Shown one piece after another: positions 9,503 through 17,962 of a stretch of DNA of 43,602 bases; positions within the stretch are counted from its first letter, which is position 1; every line of letters starts with the position of its first letter. The position numbers were made by a program, and so were the translations under genes. Origin of the DNA: Deltaproteobacteria bacterium (GTDB lineage: Bacteria > Desulfobacterota > Desulfobacteria > Desulfobacterales > Desulfosarcinaceae); NCBI GenBank assembly GCA_002747175.1, contig PDTK01000040.1, positions 1 through 43,602 of the forward strand. The letters are read 5' to 3'. The notes under the pieces are model-generated. The model saw nothing but the letters and a program-made list of their open reading frames with translations, made no database searches and was not told where the DNA came from.

Positions 9503-10813
9503 ATGGTTGGCAGCGGATTCGGAAACATATTTAAAATCCCAGAACTGAAAAAGCGCATTTTCTATACGCTGAGTCTGCTCTTCGTCTACCGCATCGGCGT
9601 GCATGTTCCCACCCCGGGGATTGATACCGTTGCACTGGCATCTTTCTTTGCCAAGATGGAAGGAACGATATTCGGTATTTTTAACATGTTTTCCGGTGGC
9701 GCACTGGAACAGCTCTCCGTGTTTGCCCTGGGCATCATGCCCTATATTAGTGCGTCAATTATTCTGCAATTGCTGACGGTGGTGGTACCGCACCTCGAAA
9801 GGCTGAAAAACGAGGGTGAACAAGGCCGCAAAAAAATCACCCAGTACACCCGTTACGGCACGGTCGTGCTAAGTATCATTCAAGGAATCGGTATCAGCAT
9901 CGGACTCGAGAGCATGACCTCGCCTGGCGGAGCACCCATCGTGCTGAGTCCCGGTTGGGGGTTCCGTATGATGACGGTCTTGACGCTCACGGCCGGTACT
10001 GCCTTCATCATGTGGCTGGGGGAGCAGATTACCGAACGCGGAATTGGCAATGGTATATCCTTGATCATTTTTGCCGGTATTGTCGCCCGCATGCCCGCAG
10101 CCGTTGGCAATACGTTTCGGTTGGTCTCCACCGGTGAAATGAATGTATTCGGTATGGTCATACTGCTTGTCTTAATGGTCGCCGTGATCGGATTCATCAT
10201 TTTCGTAGAGCAGGGTCAGCGACGAATCCCTGTCCAGTATGCAAAACGGGTCGTTGGGCGAAGGATGTATGGCGGTCAAAGCACCCATCTGCCGTTAAAA
10301 ATCAATACGTCCGGCGTGATACCCCCGATTTTTGCTTCCTCCATCATCATGTTTCCGGCAACCATTGGAAGTTTTATCACGATTCCATGGATGAAGGCCA
10401 TTTCGGATGCGATGCGGCCCGGAAATGTTTTTTATGAGCTTTTGTACGTGGCTTTCATATTTTTCTTTTGTTATTTCTACACGGCGGTTACCTTTAATCC
10501 GGTAGATGTCGCCGACAATATGAAGAAAAACGGTGGGTATATACCCGGCATTCGCCCAGGAAAACGAACCGCCGATTATATCGACCGTGTTTTGACGCGT
10601 ATAACACTTGGCGGAGCCGTCTATGTGTCGGCGGTCTGCGTACTGCCATCAATTCTGATCAGCAAATTTAACGTACCCTTTTACTTTGGAGGCACCGCGC
10701 TTTTAATTGTTGTCGGCGTGGCCATAGACACCGTCGCACAAATGGAGTCCCACATGCTCACGCGGCATTACGAAGGCTTCCTTAAAAAAGGCGGTATACG
10801 CGGAAGGCGCTGA
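9503..10813 (+). CDS. secY: Preprotein translocase subunit SecY
   Basis: The 436 residues and about ten hydrophobic segments match SecY, the channel of the Sec translocon in the inner membrane. Visible marks are the cytosolic N-terminus, the plug region after the first segment ([24 protein letters not shown]), [15 protein letters not shown], the [15 protein letters not shown] loop ([17 protein letters not shown]) and the cytosolic C5 loop [13 protein letters not shown]. It is 2 bases after rplO. No adk or map follows; the next gene is infA. Confidence 0.98.
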   Translation: MVGSGFGNIFKIPELKKRIFYTLSLLFVYRIGVHVPTPGIDTVALASFFAKMEGTIFGIFNMFSGGALEQLSVFALGIMPYISASIILQLLTVVVPHLERLKNEGEQGRKKITQYTRYGTVVLSIIQGIGISIGLESMTSPGGAPIVLSPGWGFRMMTVLTLTAGTAFIMWLGEQITERGIGNGISLIIFAGIVARMPAAVGNTFRLVSTGEMNVFGMVILLVLMVAVIGFIIFVEQGQRRIPVQYAKRVVGRRMYGGQSTHLPLKINTSGVIPPIFASSIIMFPATIGSFITIPWMKAISDAMRPGNVFYELLYVAFIFFFCYFYTAVTFNPVDVADNMKKNGGYIPGIRPGKRTADYIDRVLTRITLGGAVYVSAVCVLPSILISKFNVPFYFGGTALLIVVGVAIDTVAQMESHMLTRHYEGFLKKGGIRGRR

Positions 10814-10893
10814 TTCAAGTTCCGGTCTCCTGCCGCTTTGCGGCATAGATAAAGAGATCACAGACGATAATCATTTATTTGCAGGAGTCGGGC

Positions 10894-11112
10894 ATGCCCA
10901 AGGAAGAGGCCATTAAAGTAGAAGGTACCGTTTTGGAAACGTTGCCAAATGCGATGTTCAAGGTTGAACTGGAAAACAAGCACCAGGTCCTGGCACATAT
11001 CTCCGGCAAAATGAGAATGCACTTTATCAAAATCCTGCCAGGAGATAAGGTCACGGTAGAACTGTCGCCTTATGATCTGTCGCGGGGCAGAATTACGTAT
11101 CGTTCAAAATAA
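10894..11112 (+). CDS. infA: Translation initiation factor IF-1
   Basis: The 72-residue OB-fold protein has the family core [46 protein letters not shown] and the end GRITYR. IF-1 binds the ribosomal A site during initiation. I choose ATG 10894 (MPKEEAIK), with CAGGAG about 9 bases upstream; an upstream TTG at 10879 precedes that SD. It lies 80 bases after secY and 80 before rpmJ. Confidence 0.96.
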   Translation: MPKEEAIKVEGTVLETLPNAMFKVELENKHQVLAHISGKMRMHFIKILPGDKVTVELSPYDLSRGRITYRSK

Positions 11113-11192
11113 AAGGCGTAAAACAGACGCTTTTACAAGGCAAGGCGCCCCTGCAACGGTTTATGGCAGGTTTTGCAAAAAGGAGTTGACAA

Positions 11193-11306
11193 ATGAAGGT
11201 CAGAGCATCCGTAAAGAAGATTTGCAGTAAATGCAAAATCATCAAGCGAAAAGGGACCGTACGGGTTATCTGTGAGAACAAAAGACATAAACAGAGGCAA
11301 GGTTAG
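11193..11306 (+). CDS. rpmJ: 50S ribosomal protein L36 (zinc form)
   Basis: A 37-codon gene reads [20 protein letters not shown] and ends with HKQRQG. Cys11, Cys14, Cys27 and His32 form the usual zinc site of the C+ form of L36. An AAAAGGAG SD sits 8 bases before the ATG. It lies between infA and rpsM, its standard place, and rpsM starts 13 bases after its stop. Confidence 0.96.
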   Translation: MKVRASVKKICSKCKIIKRKGTVRVICENKRHKQRQG

Positions 11307-11319
11307 AGGAGGTTGAGCT

Positions 11320-11700
11320 TTGGCACGAATCGCAGGTGTAGATTTACCTAGACGCAAACGGATTGAAATCGGCCTGACCTATATTTACGGTATTGGCCGG
11401 ACGACCTCCAATCGTATTTTAAGCAAACTCAAAATTGATCCGGGTACCAGTACGGATGACCTTTCCGAAGCCGAAGTCAACAGCATCCGGAAGGTAATTG
11501 ACAGCGAATACAAGGTAGAGGGTGAGCTTCGAACGGAAATTTCCATGAACATCAAACGCCTCATGGATCTGGGATGTTACCGTGGCTTGCGCCACCGTAG
11601 ATCCCTCCCCGTTCACGGGCAGCGTACCAGTACGAATGCCCGGACGCGAAAAGGACCCAAGCGATCCGCGATCAAGAAAAAAGGTGCGGCTAAAAAATAA
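11320..11700 (+). CDS. rpsM: 30S ribosomal protein S13
   Basis: The 126 residues begin [20 protein letters not shown] and end with the basic tail [20 protein letters not shown], typical for S13. S13 forms intersubunit bridges in the 30S head and touches P-site tRNA. The start codon is TTG 11320, preceded by AGGAGG; the alanine after Met is the conserved second residue. It opens the alpha-operon block (S13, S11, S4, RpoA, L17). Confidence 0.97.
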   Translation: MARIAGVDLPRRKRIEIGLTYIYGIGRTTSNRILSKLKIDPGTSTDDLSEAEVNSIRKVIDSEYKVEGELRTEISMNIKRLMDLGCYRGLRHRRSLPVHGQRTSTNARTRKGPKRSAIKKKGAAKK

Positions 11701-11724
11701 CCGTCAGCATTCAGGAATCATTCA

Positions 11725-12111
11725 ATGCCTAGAAAATCCCAGACAAAAAAGAAGGTACGCAAGAATATTTCCAGTGGTGTTGTCCACATTCAATCTACAT
11801 TCAACAACACCATTGTGACCATCACCGACGTCATTGGTAATGTGGTCTCATGGTCCAGTGCCGGCATTCATGGTTTCAAGGGATCGCGAAAAAGCACACC
11901 TTTCGCTGCTCAACTTACCGCTGAAGATGCTGCAAAAAAGGCGATGGAACACGGTATGAAAACGGTAGAGGTTTATGTCAAGGGACCTGGTGCAGGACGT
12001 GAATCCGCACTTCGCGCCTTGCAGGCTGCCGGCTTTACCGTGACGGTGATCAAGGACGTCACGCCCATTCCACATAACGGCTGTCGGCCGCCGAAAAGGC
12101 GGCGGGTCTGA
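11725..12111 (+). CDS. rpsK: 30S ribosomal protein S11
   Basis: The 128 residues contain [19 protein letters not shown], the [19 protein letters not shown] helix and the invariant C-terminus [14 protein letters not shown]11 forms the platform of the 30S subunit near the E site. The gene lies 24 bases after rpsM and 68 bases before rpsD. Confidence 0.97.
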   Translation: MPRKSQTKKKVRKNISSGVVHIQSTFNNTIVTITDVIGNVVSWSSAGIHGFKGSRKSTPFAAQLTAEDAAKKAMEHGMKTVEVYVKGPGAGRESALRALQAAGFTVTVIKDVTPIPHNGCRPPKRRRV

Positions 12112-12179
12112 TTGATCCATGCCACAGGTAACCCCGGTTATTGCTTCGCCGCGATAGCCCGATTGACAAGGAGGACGAA

Positions 12180-12809
12180 TTGGCAAGATATCGAGGATCC
12201 GTTTGCAGAATTTGCAGACGTGAGAATATGAAATTGTTTTTAAAGGGCGATCGCTGTTATTCTGACAAGTGCGCCTTTGATCGGAGAGGGTACGCGCCCG
12301 GAGAGCATGGACAAAGGCGTCGTGGCAAACCTTCCGACTACGGAATCCAGCTCCGAGAGAAACAAAAGGTCAAAAATACATACGGTCTTTCAGAAAAGCA
12401 GTTTCGCTTGACCTTTAAAAAAGCGGACCGCCAAAAAGGAATTACCGGTACCAATCTGCTCGTCCTTCTGGAGAGACGCCTGGACAATGTCGTTTATCGA
12501 ATGGGGTTTACCAACTCAAGAACCCAGGGGCGGCATTTTGTCCGTCACAATCACTTTCTGGTAAATGGAAAAAGGGTAAACATCCCTTCCTACCTGGTAA
12601 AGGTTGGTGACGTCATCGAGATTTCAGAGAAGAGCCGAAAAGTTCAATCCATCTTAGATTCAATGGATGCCGTTATAAGACGGGGACTGCCACAATGGGT
12701 AGGAATTGAAAAGGAAAATTTCAAAGGCGAAATCAAAAGCCTTCCAGTTCGCGAAGACCTTACGTTGCCGATGCAGGAGCAATTGATTGTGGAGCTGTAC
12801 TCCAAGTAA
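12180..12809 (+). CDS. rpsD: 30S ribosomal protein S4 (zinc form)
   Basis: The 209-residue product begins [20 protein letters not shown]. Cys9, Cys12, Cys26 and Cys31 make the zinc finger of C+ S4 proteins, followed by the S4 RNA-binding domain ([32 protein letters not shown]). S4 nucleates 30S assembly and, in E. coli, represses the alpha operon. The start is TTG 12180, with AAGGAGG 6 bases upstream; an upstream in-frame ATT/TTG stretch from 12141 is outside the family's N-terminus. Confidence 0.96.
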   Translation: MARYRGSVCRICRRENMKLFLKGDRCYSDKCAFDRRGYAPGEHGQRRRGKPSDYGIQLREKQKVKNTYGLSEKQFRLTFKKADRQKGITGTNLLVLLERRLDNVVYRMGFTNSRTQGRHFVRHNHFLVNGKRVNIPSYLVKVGDVIEISEKSRKVQSILDSMDAVIRRGLPQWVGIEKENFKGEIKSLPVREDLTLPMQEQLIVELYSK

Positions 12810-12883
12810 TTCCAAACGTGAGCAACAGCCTGCCATTGATGATAAACTGCATTGTTGTTTAAATCCTTCTTGGAGAATAGGTA

Positions 12884-13903
12884 ATGTCTAATAACGAACT
12901 TATGTACATGAACTGGCGCGAGATGATCCGTACCGACAAAGTTCGCGTCAACAGCACTGAGGATTACGGAAAGTTCGTCTGCGAACCTCTTGAAAGGGGA
13001 TTCGGCATAACACTGGGAAACTCCTTGAGACGGACCATCCTTTCCTCCCTCTACGGCGCTGCCATCGTTTCCGTACAGTTTGATTTGGTCGAGCATGAGT
13101 TCAGCGTTGTCCCGGGAGTGTTGGAAGACGTATCGGAAATCATTCTCAACCTCAAAGAAGTCCGTTTGCGAATGGACGATGCCACACCACGGACGATTCG
13201 TGTGGAAGCCTCCGGAGAAGGTCTCGTCACCGCCGGTGATATTGTCAGCGATGATGGCCGGGTAACCGTTTTAAACCCAAATCAGAAGATTGCGACGCTC
13301 ACCGGTGACAGCACGCTGAAGATGGTCATGGTTGTTAAGGTCGGCAAGGGATATGCCCTGGCCGAAGCCAACAAGGACGAGGACGCTCCGATTGGTACCA
13401 TCCCCATCGACGCTGTTTTTTCACCGATCAAACGTGTCAACTACGTTGTCGGAAACGCACGCATTGGGCAGCGTACTGACTACGAAAAACTTACACTGGA
13501 AGTCTGGACCGATGGTAGTGTGTCTCCCGAAGATGCGGTTGCATACGGTTCCAAAATTCTTAAAGAGCAGTTGAGCATTTTTATTAATTTTGATGAGGAA
13601 GCGGAGCCACAAGTCGATAAAAACGGTGAGGAATCCGAACCGCCTGCCTTCAACGACAATCTGTATCGCAGTGTAGAAGAGCTTGAATTGTCCGTTAGGA
13701 GCGCAAATTGCCTCAAGAATGCCGAAATTCTGAAAATTTATCAACTTGTACAGAAAACTGAAAACGAAATGCTGAAAACCAAGAACTTTGGTCGCAAGTC
13801 ATTGAACGAGATCAAAGAAGTACTTTCGGAAATGGGACTTTCGTTGGGGATGAAGCTTGAGAACTTTGTTTCACCGGAAGTGTCCGTCGAAGAAGGGGAG
13901 TAA
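12884..13903 (+). CDS. rpoA: RNA polymerase alpha subunit
   Basis: The 339 residues have the alpha N-terminal domain ([20 protein letters not shown]; assembly and dimerisation), a linker rich in acidic residues near 240-255 and the alpha C-terminal domain. The DNA-contact segment [11 protein letters not shown] matches the E. coli residues around Arg265, and [15 protein letters not shown] is the second helix-hairpin. UP-element recognition is therefore expected. The ATG at 12884 follows TTGGAGAATAGGT. Confidence 0.98.
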   Translation: MSNNELMYMNWREMIRTDKVRVNSTEDYGKFVCEPLERGFGITLGNSLRRTILSSLYGAAIVSVQFDLVEHEFSVVPGVLEDVSEIILNLKEVRLRMDDATPRTIRVEASGEGLVTAGDIVSDDGRVTVLNPNQKIATLTGDSTLKMVMVVKVGKGYALAEANKDEDAPIGTIPIDAVFSPIKRVNYVVGNARIGQRTDYEKLTLEVWTDGSVSPEDAVAYGSKILKEQLSIFINFDEEAEPQVDKNGEESEPPAFNDNLYRSVEELELSVRSANCLKNAEILKIYQLVQKTENEMLKTKNFGRKSLNEIKEVLSEMGLSLGMKLENFVSPEVSVEEGE

Positions 13904-13911
13904 TCATTCCA

Positions 13912-14517
13912 ATGAGACATCGAAAAAGCGGCGTAAAACTGAATCGGACCACCAGTCACCGGCAGGCGATGTTCAGAAATATGGTGACATCATTGTTCAA
14001 GTATGGTCGCATCAAAACCACTGAAGCGAAGGCCAAAGAATTGAGACGGTGGGCAGATCATATCGTAACCTTGGCAAAACGCGGCGACCTGCATGCACGA
14101 CGGAAAGCCATGTCTATCGTTCGTGAAAAACAAGTCGTCCATAAAGTTTTCGAGCAGGCATCGGGTCGGTATGGATCCGTTAACGGCGGATATACCCGGA
14201 TCGTCAAAATTGGAAGGCGGCCTGGCGATGCAGCCACAATGACTTTGGTGGAGTTGATCCGTTCGGATGAAATTACATACACTGAACCCAGGAAAAAACC
14301 TGCTACGGTGGCTGATGTCACGCCTGTCACGGAAGCGGCGGATGCTGCCGCGACACCCGCGACTGATGAGACTGAGCCTGTACCGGTTGCGGAGGCGCCT
14401 GCTGACGAAGCCAAAGCGGCGGATGTTTCATCGCAGGATGCGGCAGCCGAAAATGAACCGAATGGCGAGTTGGGACCAAAGGACTCAAGCGAACCCGCAG
14501 ATACCAAGGAATCATAG
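13912..14517 (+). CDS. rplQ: 50S ribosomal protein L17 with a long acidic C-terminal tail
   Basis: Residues 1 to about 125 are a normal L17 ([59 protein letters not shown]). The typical protein ends near residue 120-130. Here about 75 further residues rich in Ala, Glu, Asp, Pro and Thr follow, without predicted fold. L17 sits on the solvent side near the tunnel exit, so a tail would project outward. It is the last gene of the superoperon and is followed by a strong terminator. Confidence 0.96.
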   Translation: MRHRKSGVKLNRTTSHRQAMFRNMVTSLFKYGRIKTTEAKAKELRRWADHIVTLAKRGDLHARRKAMSIVREKQVVHKVFEQASGRYGSVNGGYTRIVKIGRRPGDAATMTLVELIRSDEITYTEPRKKPATVADVTPVTEAADAAATPATDETEPVPVAEAPADEAKAADVSSQDAAAENEPNGELGPKDSSEPADTKES

Positions 14518-14545
14518 CGACAATTACATATACAGTTGCAATCAG

Positions 14546-14578
14546 AGGCCCTGCCATACGGCAGGGCCTTTTGCTTTT
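14546..14578 (+). terminator. Rho-independent terminator of the ribosomal superoperon
   Basis: A perfect 10-bp stem (AGGCCCTGCC with GGCAGGGCCT), a 4-base loop and a T-rich tail (TTTTGCTTTT) lie 28 bases after the rplQ stop. Confidence 0.92.
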
Positions 14579-14601
14579 CACTGGATAGCATCGGTGGCAA
14601 A

Positions 14602-14731
14602 CTCGTAAAAAGACGAAATTGTTTTTCTTTTTTCGTCCCCATGCAGGCGAGGATCCATTATTATCAAATAGTTATAAATTTTCGCCGGCATAGTAATGAC
14701 ACGTTTGGCGGCTTTTTACGAAACCATCAAT
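14602..14731. repeat. Intergenic imperfect palindrome with CGTAAAAAG/CTTTTTACG ends
   Basis: CTCGTAAAAAG at 14602-14612 and CTTTTTACGAAACC from 14712 form a 9-bp perfect inverted repeat around about 100 bases that hold a second weak palindrome. The outer motif (CTTTTTACGAAACCATCAA) resembles, from memory, short palindromic repeats common between genes in Desulfobacteraceae genomes. A degraded relative is at 17722-17772. There is no coding content. It may also act as a barrier between the convergent rplQ and helicase genes. Confidence 0.5.
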
Positions 14732-14765
14732 AGCCCTTGAACCTTCGTTTTTCAGTACCGGCTCC

Positions 14766-16904
14766 TCACTGACAGTCTCCTTCAATCACCGGCGGCTTCA
14801 TGATCAATCCGATAGCCTCGCGGGCCGTGGCGGCCGCTTCGGGGAACACGTCGATGAGGTTGGCGGTATGACGCAGGTTATCGGCGGTGCGCATCATTAG
14901 CATGGCCAGGTTGCCTTCGGCCATGCCGTAATCCCTGGCCACAAGTTCCCAGGGAGAACCTGCGGCCCAGGCGTGGGTCATGGCCGCCGGTCGCAGATAT
15001 AGCCGGCGTACGTCGAAGCCACGCGATTTCATGTGCCGGACAAAGCCGGTCAGCTTCCTGTGGATGCGGTTGACGGCCTTTTTCAGGCGGTTGGGCGTCA
15101 GACGCCCTTCCATGCGGTCATCGGTTTCCCGCTCGTTGACAAAGCAGGCGAATACGCCGGCCATCATGGATGGATCCGTTTCCGGCAGCAATCCCTGTCG
15201 CAGGCATTCGGCCACCAGCAAGGGTTGGTCCACCCGCAGTTGGGATGCCCAGACACCGTCATCGGTGAGCCGGTCATCATTATCCACAAAGCCCGTCTCT
15301 TTGAGAAACGCCAGGTGGCGCTGAAAATTCTCCCACAGCACTTCGTGGATACCGGCCATGCGGTTTTTGCGGCGGCTGTCTTCGGCTTCCGTCATCAGAA
15401 GCCAGGTGGCAAAGGATCGTTTGAGCAGCTCCTCCACCTGGGCAGGCGTATGGGACAGCAGCAGATTGAGAACCATGGAGAAGTTGATGCGGATCCGGCT
15501 GTGGATTTTTCCCGGCCGGGAAGCCAGCAGGCGCCCCACCAGACGCAGGTCCATGTAGCGGCCCGGTACGGCCAGGACAAACCCGATTTTATCCATGCCC
15601 CGGCGTCCGGCACGGCCGGTCATCTGATGCAGTTGGGTGGCATCCAACGGCGCGAATTCGATGCCGTTGAATCGGTCTGAATTGAAAAACACCACTGTTC
15701 GTGCCGGAAAATTGACCCCGGCGGCAACGGTGGAGGTGGCGAAAACAGCCGTCAACAGCCCCTCGCGCATCAGGTTTTCCACCACCAGTTTCCAACCGGG
15801 CAGATGGCCACTGTGATGGGCGGCCACACAGGCTTGTTCCAGATGGATGCGTTGGCGGTGATTGTCCAGGTGGGGGGCATTGGCGGTTAGTTCAGCAATA
15901 CGGTGGAAAATCCGGGCCTTCCGGTCTCCCGAAAGGGGAACCGCGCCGTGACACAGCTTGAGGGCGTCGTCGCAGTCGCTGCGGGATTTGAGAAAGAAAA
16001 TGGCCGGCAACAGATCGTAGGCTTTGAGCATCCTGAGAATGTCCCCGAAGGGTGGCAGTCCGCGCCGTCGTGACAGTTCGGGCGTCTTTTTTCTGTTGAC
16101 CAGACCGGCGGCCCGTTTATGCAGCTTGCCGGATGGGGGCTGACTTTTGGTCAACAGCGGCAACAGGGTCCCCGAGGGATGCAGGGTCATGGCATACAGG
16201 GGCACGGGTCGCCGGTTTTCGGAAACCACCCGGCACGGCCGCCCGCGGATGGCCGTCAGCCAACTGGCGATGGTGCCGGCATTGCCCACTGTGGCCGAAA
16301 GCATCAGCAGCGGGATGCGTGCGGGCAGGTAGATCATGGTTTCTTCCCAGACCACGCCGCGATCCTCGTCTCCCAAAAAATGGGCTTCGTCCAAGACCAC
16401 CAGATCGGTGTTCAGCGCTCCCCCCTGGTGCATGGCATCGTATAGCTGGTTGCGCAGGATTTCGGTGGTCCCCACGACAATGGGCGCATCGGCACGCTCC
16501 TTTCGGTCTCCTGTAAGAATTCCCACATTCCGGGATCCGAAGATCTCACCGAATTCGATCAATTTTGCATTGGTAAGGGCTTTCAGAGGCGAGGCGTACC
16601 AGGCCCTTCCGCCCTGATCGAAAATTCGTTGGATGGCCTTTACCGCGATCCAGGTTTTACCGGCACCAGTGGGTGCCGTAACCAGGCAGTCCGCGTGGGC
16701 TATTGCGGTCACGGCTTCGGTCTGGAAGCGATCCGGTTTGAATGGCTGCTTTTCGGGAACGCCGATGGTGGCGAACACCGGCTTGAGCTGGGCATCGGCG
16801 CCGGGTGTAAAAGCAGGACGCCGGTCTGACCGGCTCCCGTGTGGTTTGCGTCGTGAAGGGTAACGGCGCCGCCCCCGGGGGACGCCATGGCGGGGCTTGT
16901 TCAT
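14766..16904 (-). CDS. Ski2-like DEAD/DEAH-box helicase
   Basis: This 712-residue superfamily 2 helicase has a basic N-terminal tail (1-30), Q-motif Phe60/Gln61, Walker A APTGAGKT (77-84), DEAH (172-175), SAT (203-205), the motif V region TSTVAAGVNFPAR and motif VI QMTGRAGRRGMDKIG. The AGVNFPAR and TGRAGRRG forms are those of the Ski2/Mtr4/Brr2-type group. It probably unwinds RNA (or DNA) with ATP; its bacterial role is not known to me. The gene starts 9 bases after cooC on the same strand, so they are probably co-transcribed. Confidence 0.85.
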   Translation of the reverse strand: MNKPRHGVPRGRRRYPSRRKPHGSRSDRRPAFTPGADAQLKPVFATIGVPEKQPFKPDRFQTEAVTAIAHADCLVTAPTGAGKTWIAVKAIQRIFDQGGRAWYASPLKALTNAKLIEFGEIFGSRNVGILTGDRKERADAPIVVGTTEILRNQLYDAMHQGGALNTDLVVLDEAHFLGDEDRGVVWEETMIYLPARIPLLMLSATVGNAGTIASWLTAIRGRPCRVVSENRRPVPLYAMTLHPSGTLLPLLTKSQPPSGKLHKRAAGLVNRKKTPELSRRRGLPPFGDILRMLKAYDLLPAIFFLKSRSDCDDALKLCHGAVPLSGDRKARIFHRIAELTANAPHLDNHRQRIHLEQACVAAHHSGHLPGWKLVVENLMREGLLTAVFATSTVAAGVNFPARTVVFFNSDRFNGIEFAPLDATQLHQMTGRAGRRGMDKIGFVLAVPGRYMDLRLVGRLLASRPGKIHSRIRINFSMVLNLLLSHTPAQVEELLKRSFATWLLMTEAEDSRRKNRMAGIHEVLWENFQRHLAFLKETGFVDNDDRLTDDGVWASQLRVDQPLLVAECLRQGLLPETDPSMMAGVFACFVNERETDDRMEGRLTPNRLKKAVNRIHRKLTGFVRHMKSRGFDVRRLYLRPAAMTHAWAAGSPWELVARDYGMAEGNLAMLMMRTADNLRHTANLIDVFPEAAATAREAIGLIMKPPVIEGDCQ

Positions 16905-16913
16905 GGGCGGCAG

Positions 16914-17669
16914 CTACAGCTTGTCAATGATATCAGAAACGATTTTTCCGGTTTGCGATGCCGTATCGTAGGGAGAGGTACCGGACAGATCGGCCTCAAT
17001 GAGGGCGTCATCATATGGCAGAAAACCCAGAAATTCGAAATCCGGAAGGTGGGTTCGCAAAAAATCCTCGTCTTTGGAACTGCGGATCTTGTTGCCTACA
17101 ATGGCCACCTGGTTCAAATGGATTTCCGATGCCAACCGGCGGATGTGCTCGGCCGTATCAATGCTGCGGCGGCCCGGTTCGACCACTACGATCAGTTTGT
17201 CAACGGCCTGGGCCGTGGCTCGCCCCAGGTGCTCGATACCAGCCTCCATATCCATGATAACCACTTCGTCGCGTCCCAGAACCACATGGGTGATCAAGGC
17301 CCTGAGCAGGGTGGATTCCGGACAGAGGCATCCGGATCCGCCTTTTTTGACGCTTCCCAGACGCATGAGCTTGATGTTGTCCTTTTTGGCGGAAAGGGTG
17401 TCGGGAATGTCGTCTACCTTGGGATTGAGCTTGAAGAAACCGCCCACGGTGCCCGGCTGGGCACCGGTGCGTTCGAAAATCAAGGCTTTCATTTCGGCAA
17501 TGGGCGTAATTTTGTCGGCATCGGCGATGCCCAGAGCCGCAGCCAGGTTCGCATCCGGATCCGCATCAATGGCCAGTACACGTTTGCCCCGATCACTCAT
17601 GGTCCGAGCCAGTAGAGATGAAAACGTGGTTTTTCCCACGCCGCCTTTACCGCTGACTGCCAGTTTCAT
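16914..17669 (-). CDS. cooC: CooC-type ATPase for CO dehydrogenase nickel insertion
   Basis: The 251 residues form a MinD/ParA-fold ATPase with the deviant Walker A SGKGGVGKTT (6-15). The CooC hallmark CxC sits at Cys114/Cys116 (GGSGCLCPES); in the family it binds a metal at the dimer interface and drives nickel loading of CO dehydrogenase. This suggests the organism has a Ni-CODH, as in the Wood-Ljungdahl pathway, although no CODH gene is in the window. AAGGAT lies 8 bases upstream of the ATG. The helicase gene follows after 9 bases. Confidence 0.88.
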   Translation of the reverse strand: MKLAVSGKGGVGKTTFSSLLARTMSDRGKRVLAIDADPDANLAAALGIADADKITPIAEMKALIFERTGAQPGTVGGFFKLNPKVDDIPDTLSAKKDNIKLMRLGSVKKGGSGCLCPESTLLRALITHVVLGRDEVVIMDMEAGIEHLGRATAQAVDKLIVVVEPGRRSIDTAEHIRRLASEIHLNQVAIVGNKIRSSKDEDFLRTHLPDFEFLGFLPYDDALIEADLSGTSPYDTASQTGKIVSDIIDKL

Positions 17670-17721
17670 ATTTTATATCCTTATTGTTTTTGAGATTTAC
17701 GACTTCGTAAGGTTGACAAAC

Positions 17722-17772
17722 CTGTAAAAAGTCGGAAATGACATGATTGGTGAGTGTTACGAACCATTAATA
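17722..17772. repeat. Degraded copy of the CGTAAAAAG-type palindromic repeat
   Basis: CTGTAAAAAGTCGGAAAT at 17722 and GTTACGAACCATTAAT ending at 17772 resemble both ends of the palindrome at 14602-14731, with the centre mostly missing. It lies in the divergent cooC/U32 spacer. Confidence 0.35.
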
Positions 17773-17814
17773 CCAGGGTTGTGCCGTTAGCGGTTCGCTC
17801 ATTTTAAATCGTAT

Positions 17815-17865
17815 CCATCCGGACATGCCCAATTTGCCTATTTTGGGAAAGACACTATATAATAT
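17815..17865. repeat. Dispersed intergenic repeat, copy A
   Basis: It contains CCATCCGGACATGCCCAATT, then TGCCTATTTTGGG, then GACACTATATAATA. The first half matches copy B (20588) and the second half copy C (20681). The TATAAT near its end could double as a promoter -10 for the U32 gene. Confidence 0.55.
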
Positions 17866-17962
17866 AAACTATATTGACGGATTTACAAGGCGGTTGACCC
17901 CTTTGGATGTTTGAGGCTATATGACCCGCCATCATGTATCATGCAAAAGGTGTAGACCCCAT

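Noticed and set aside
14058..14642. Long minus-strand ORF across rplQ.
   Set aside because: It is a shadow of the low-complexity L17 tail, with Ala/Ser-rich composition and no domain.
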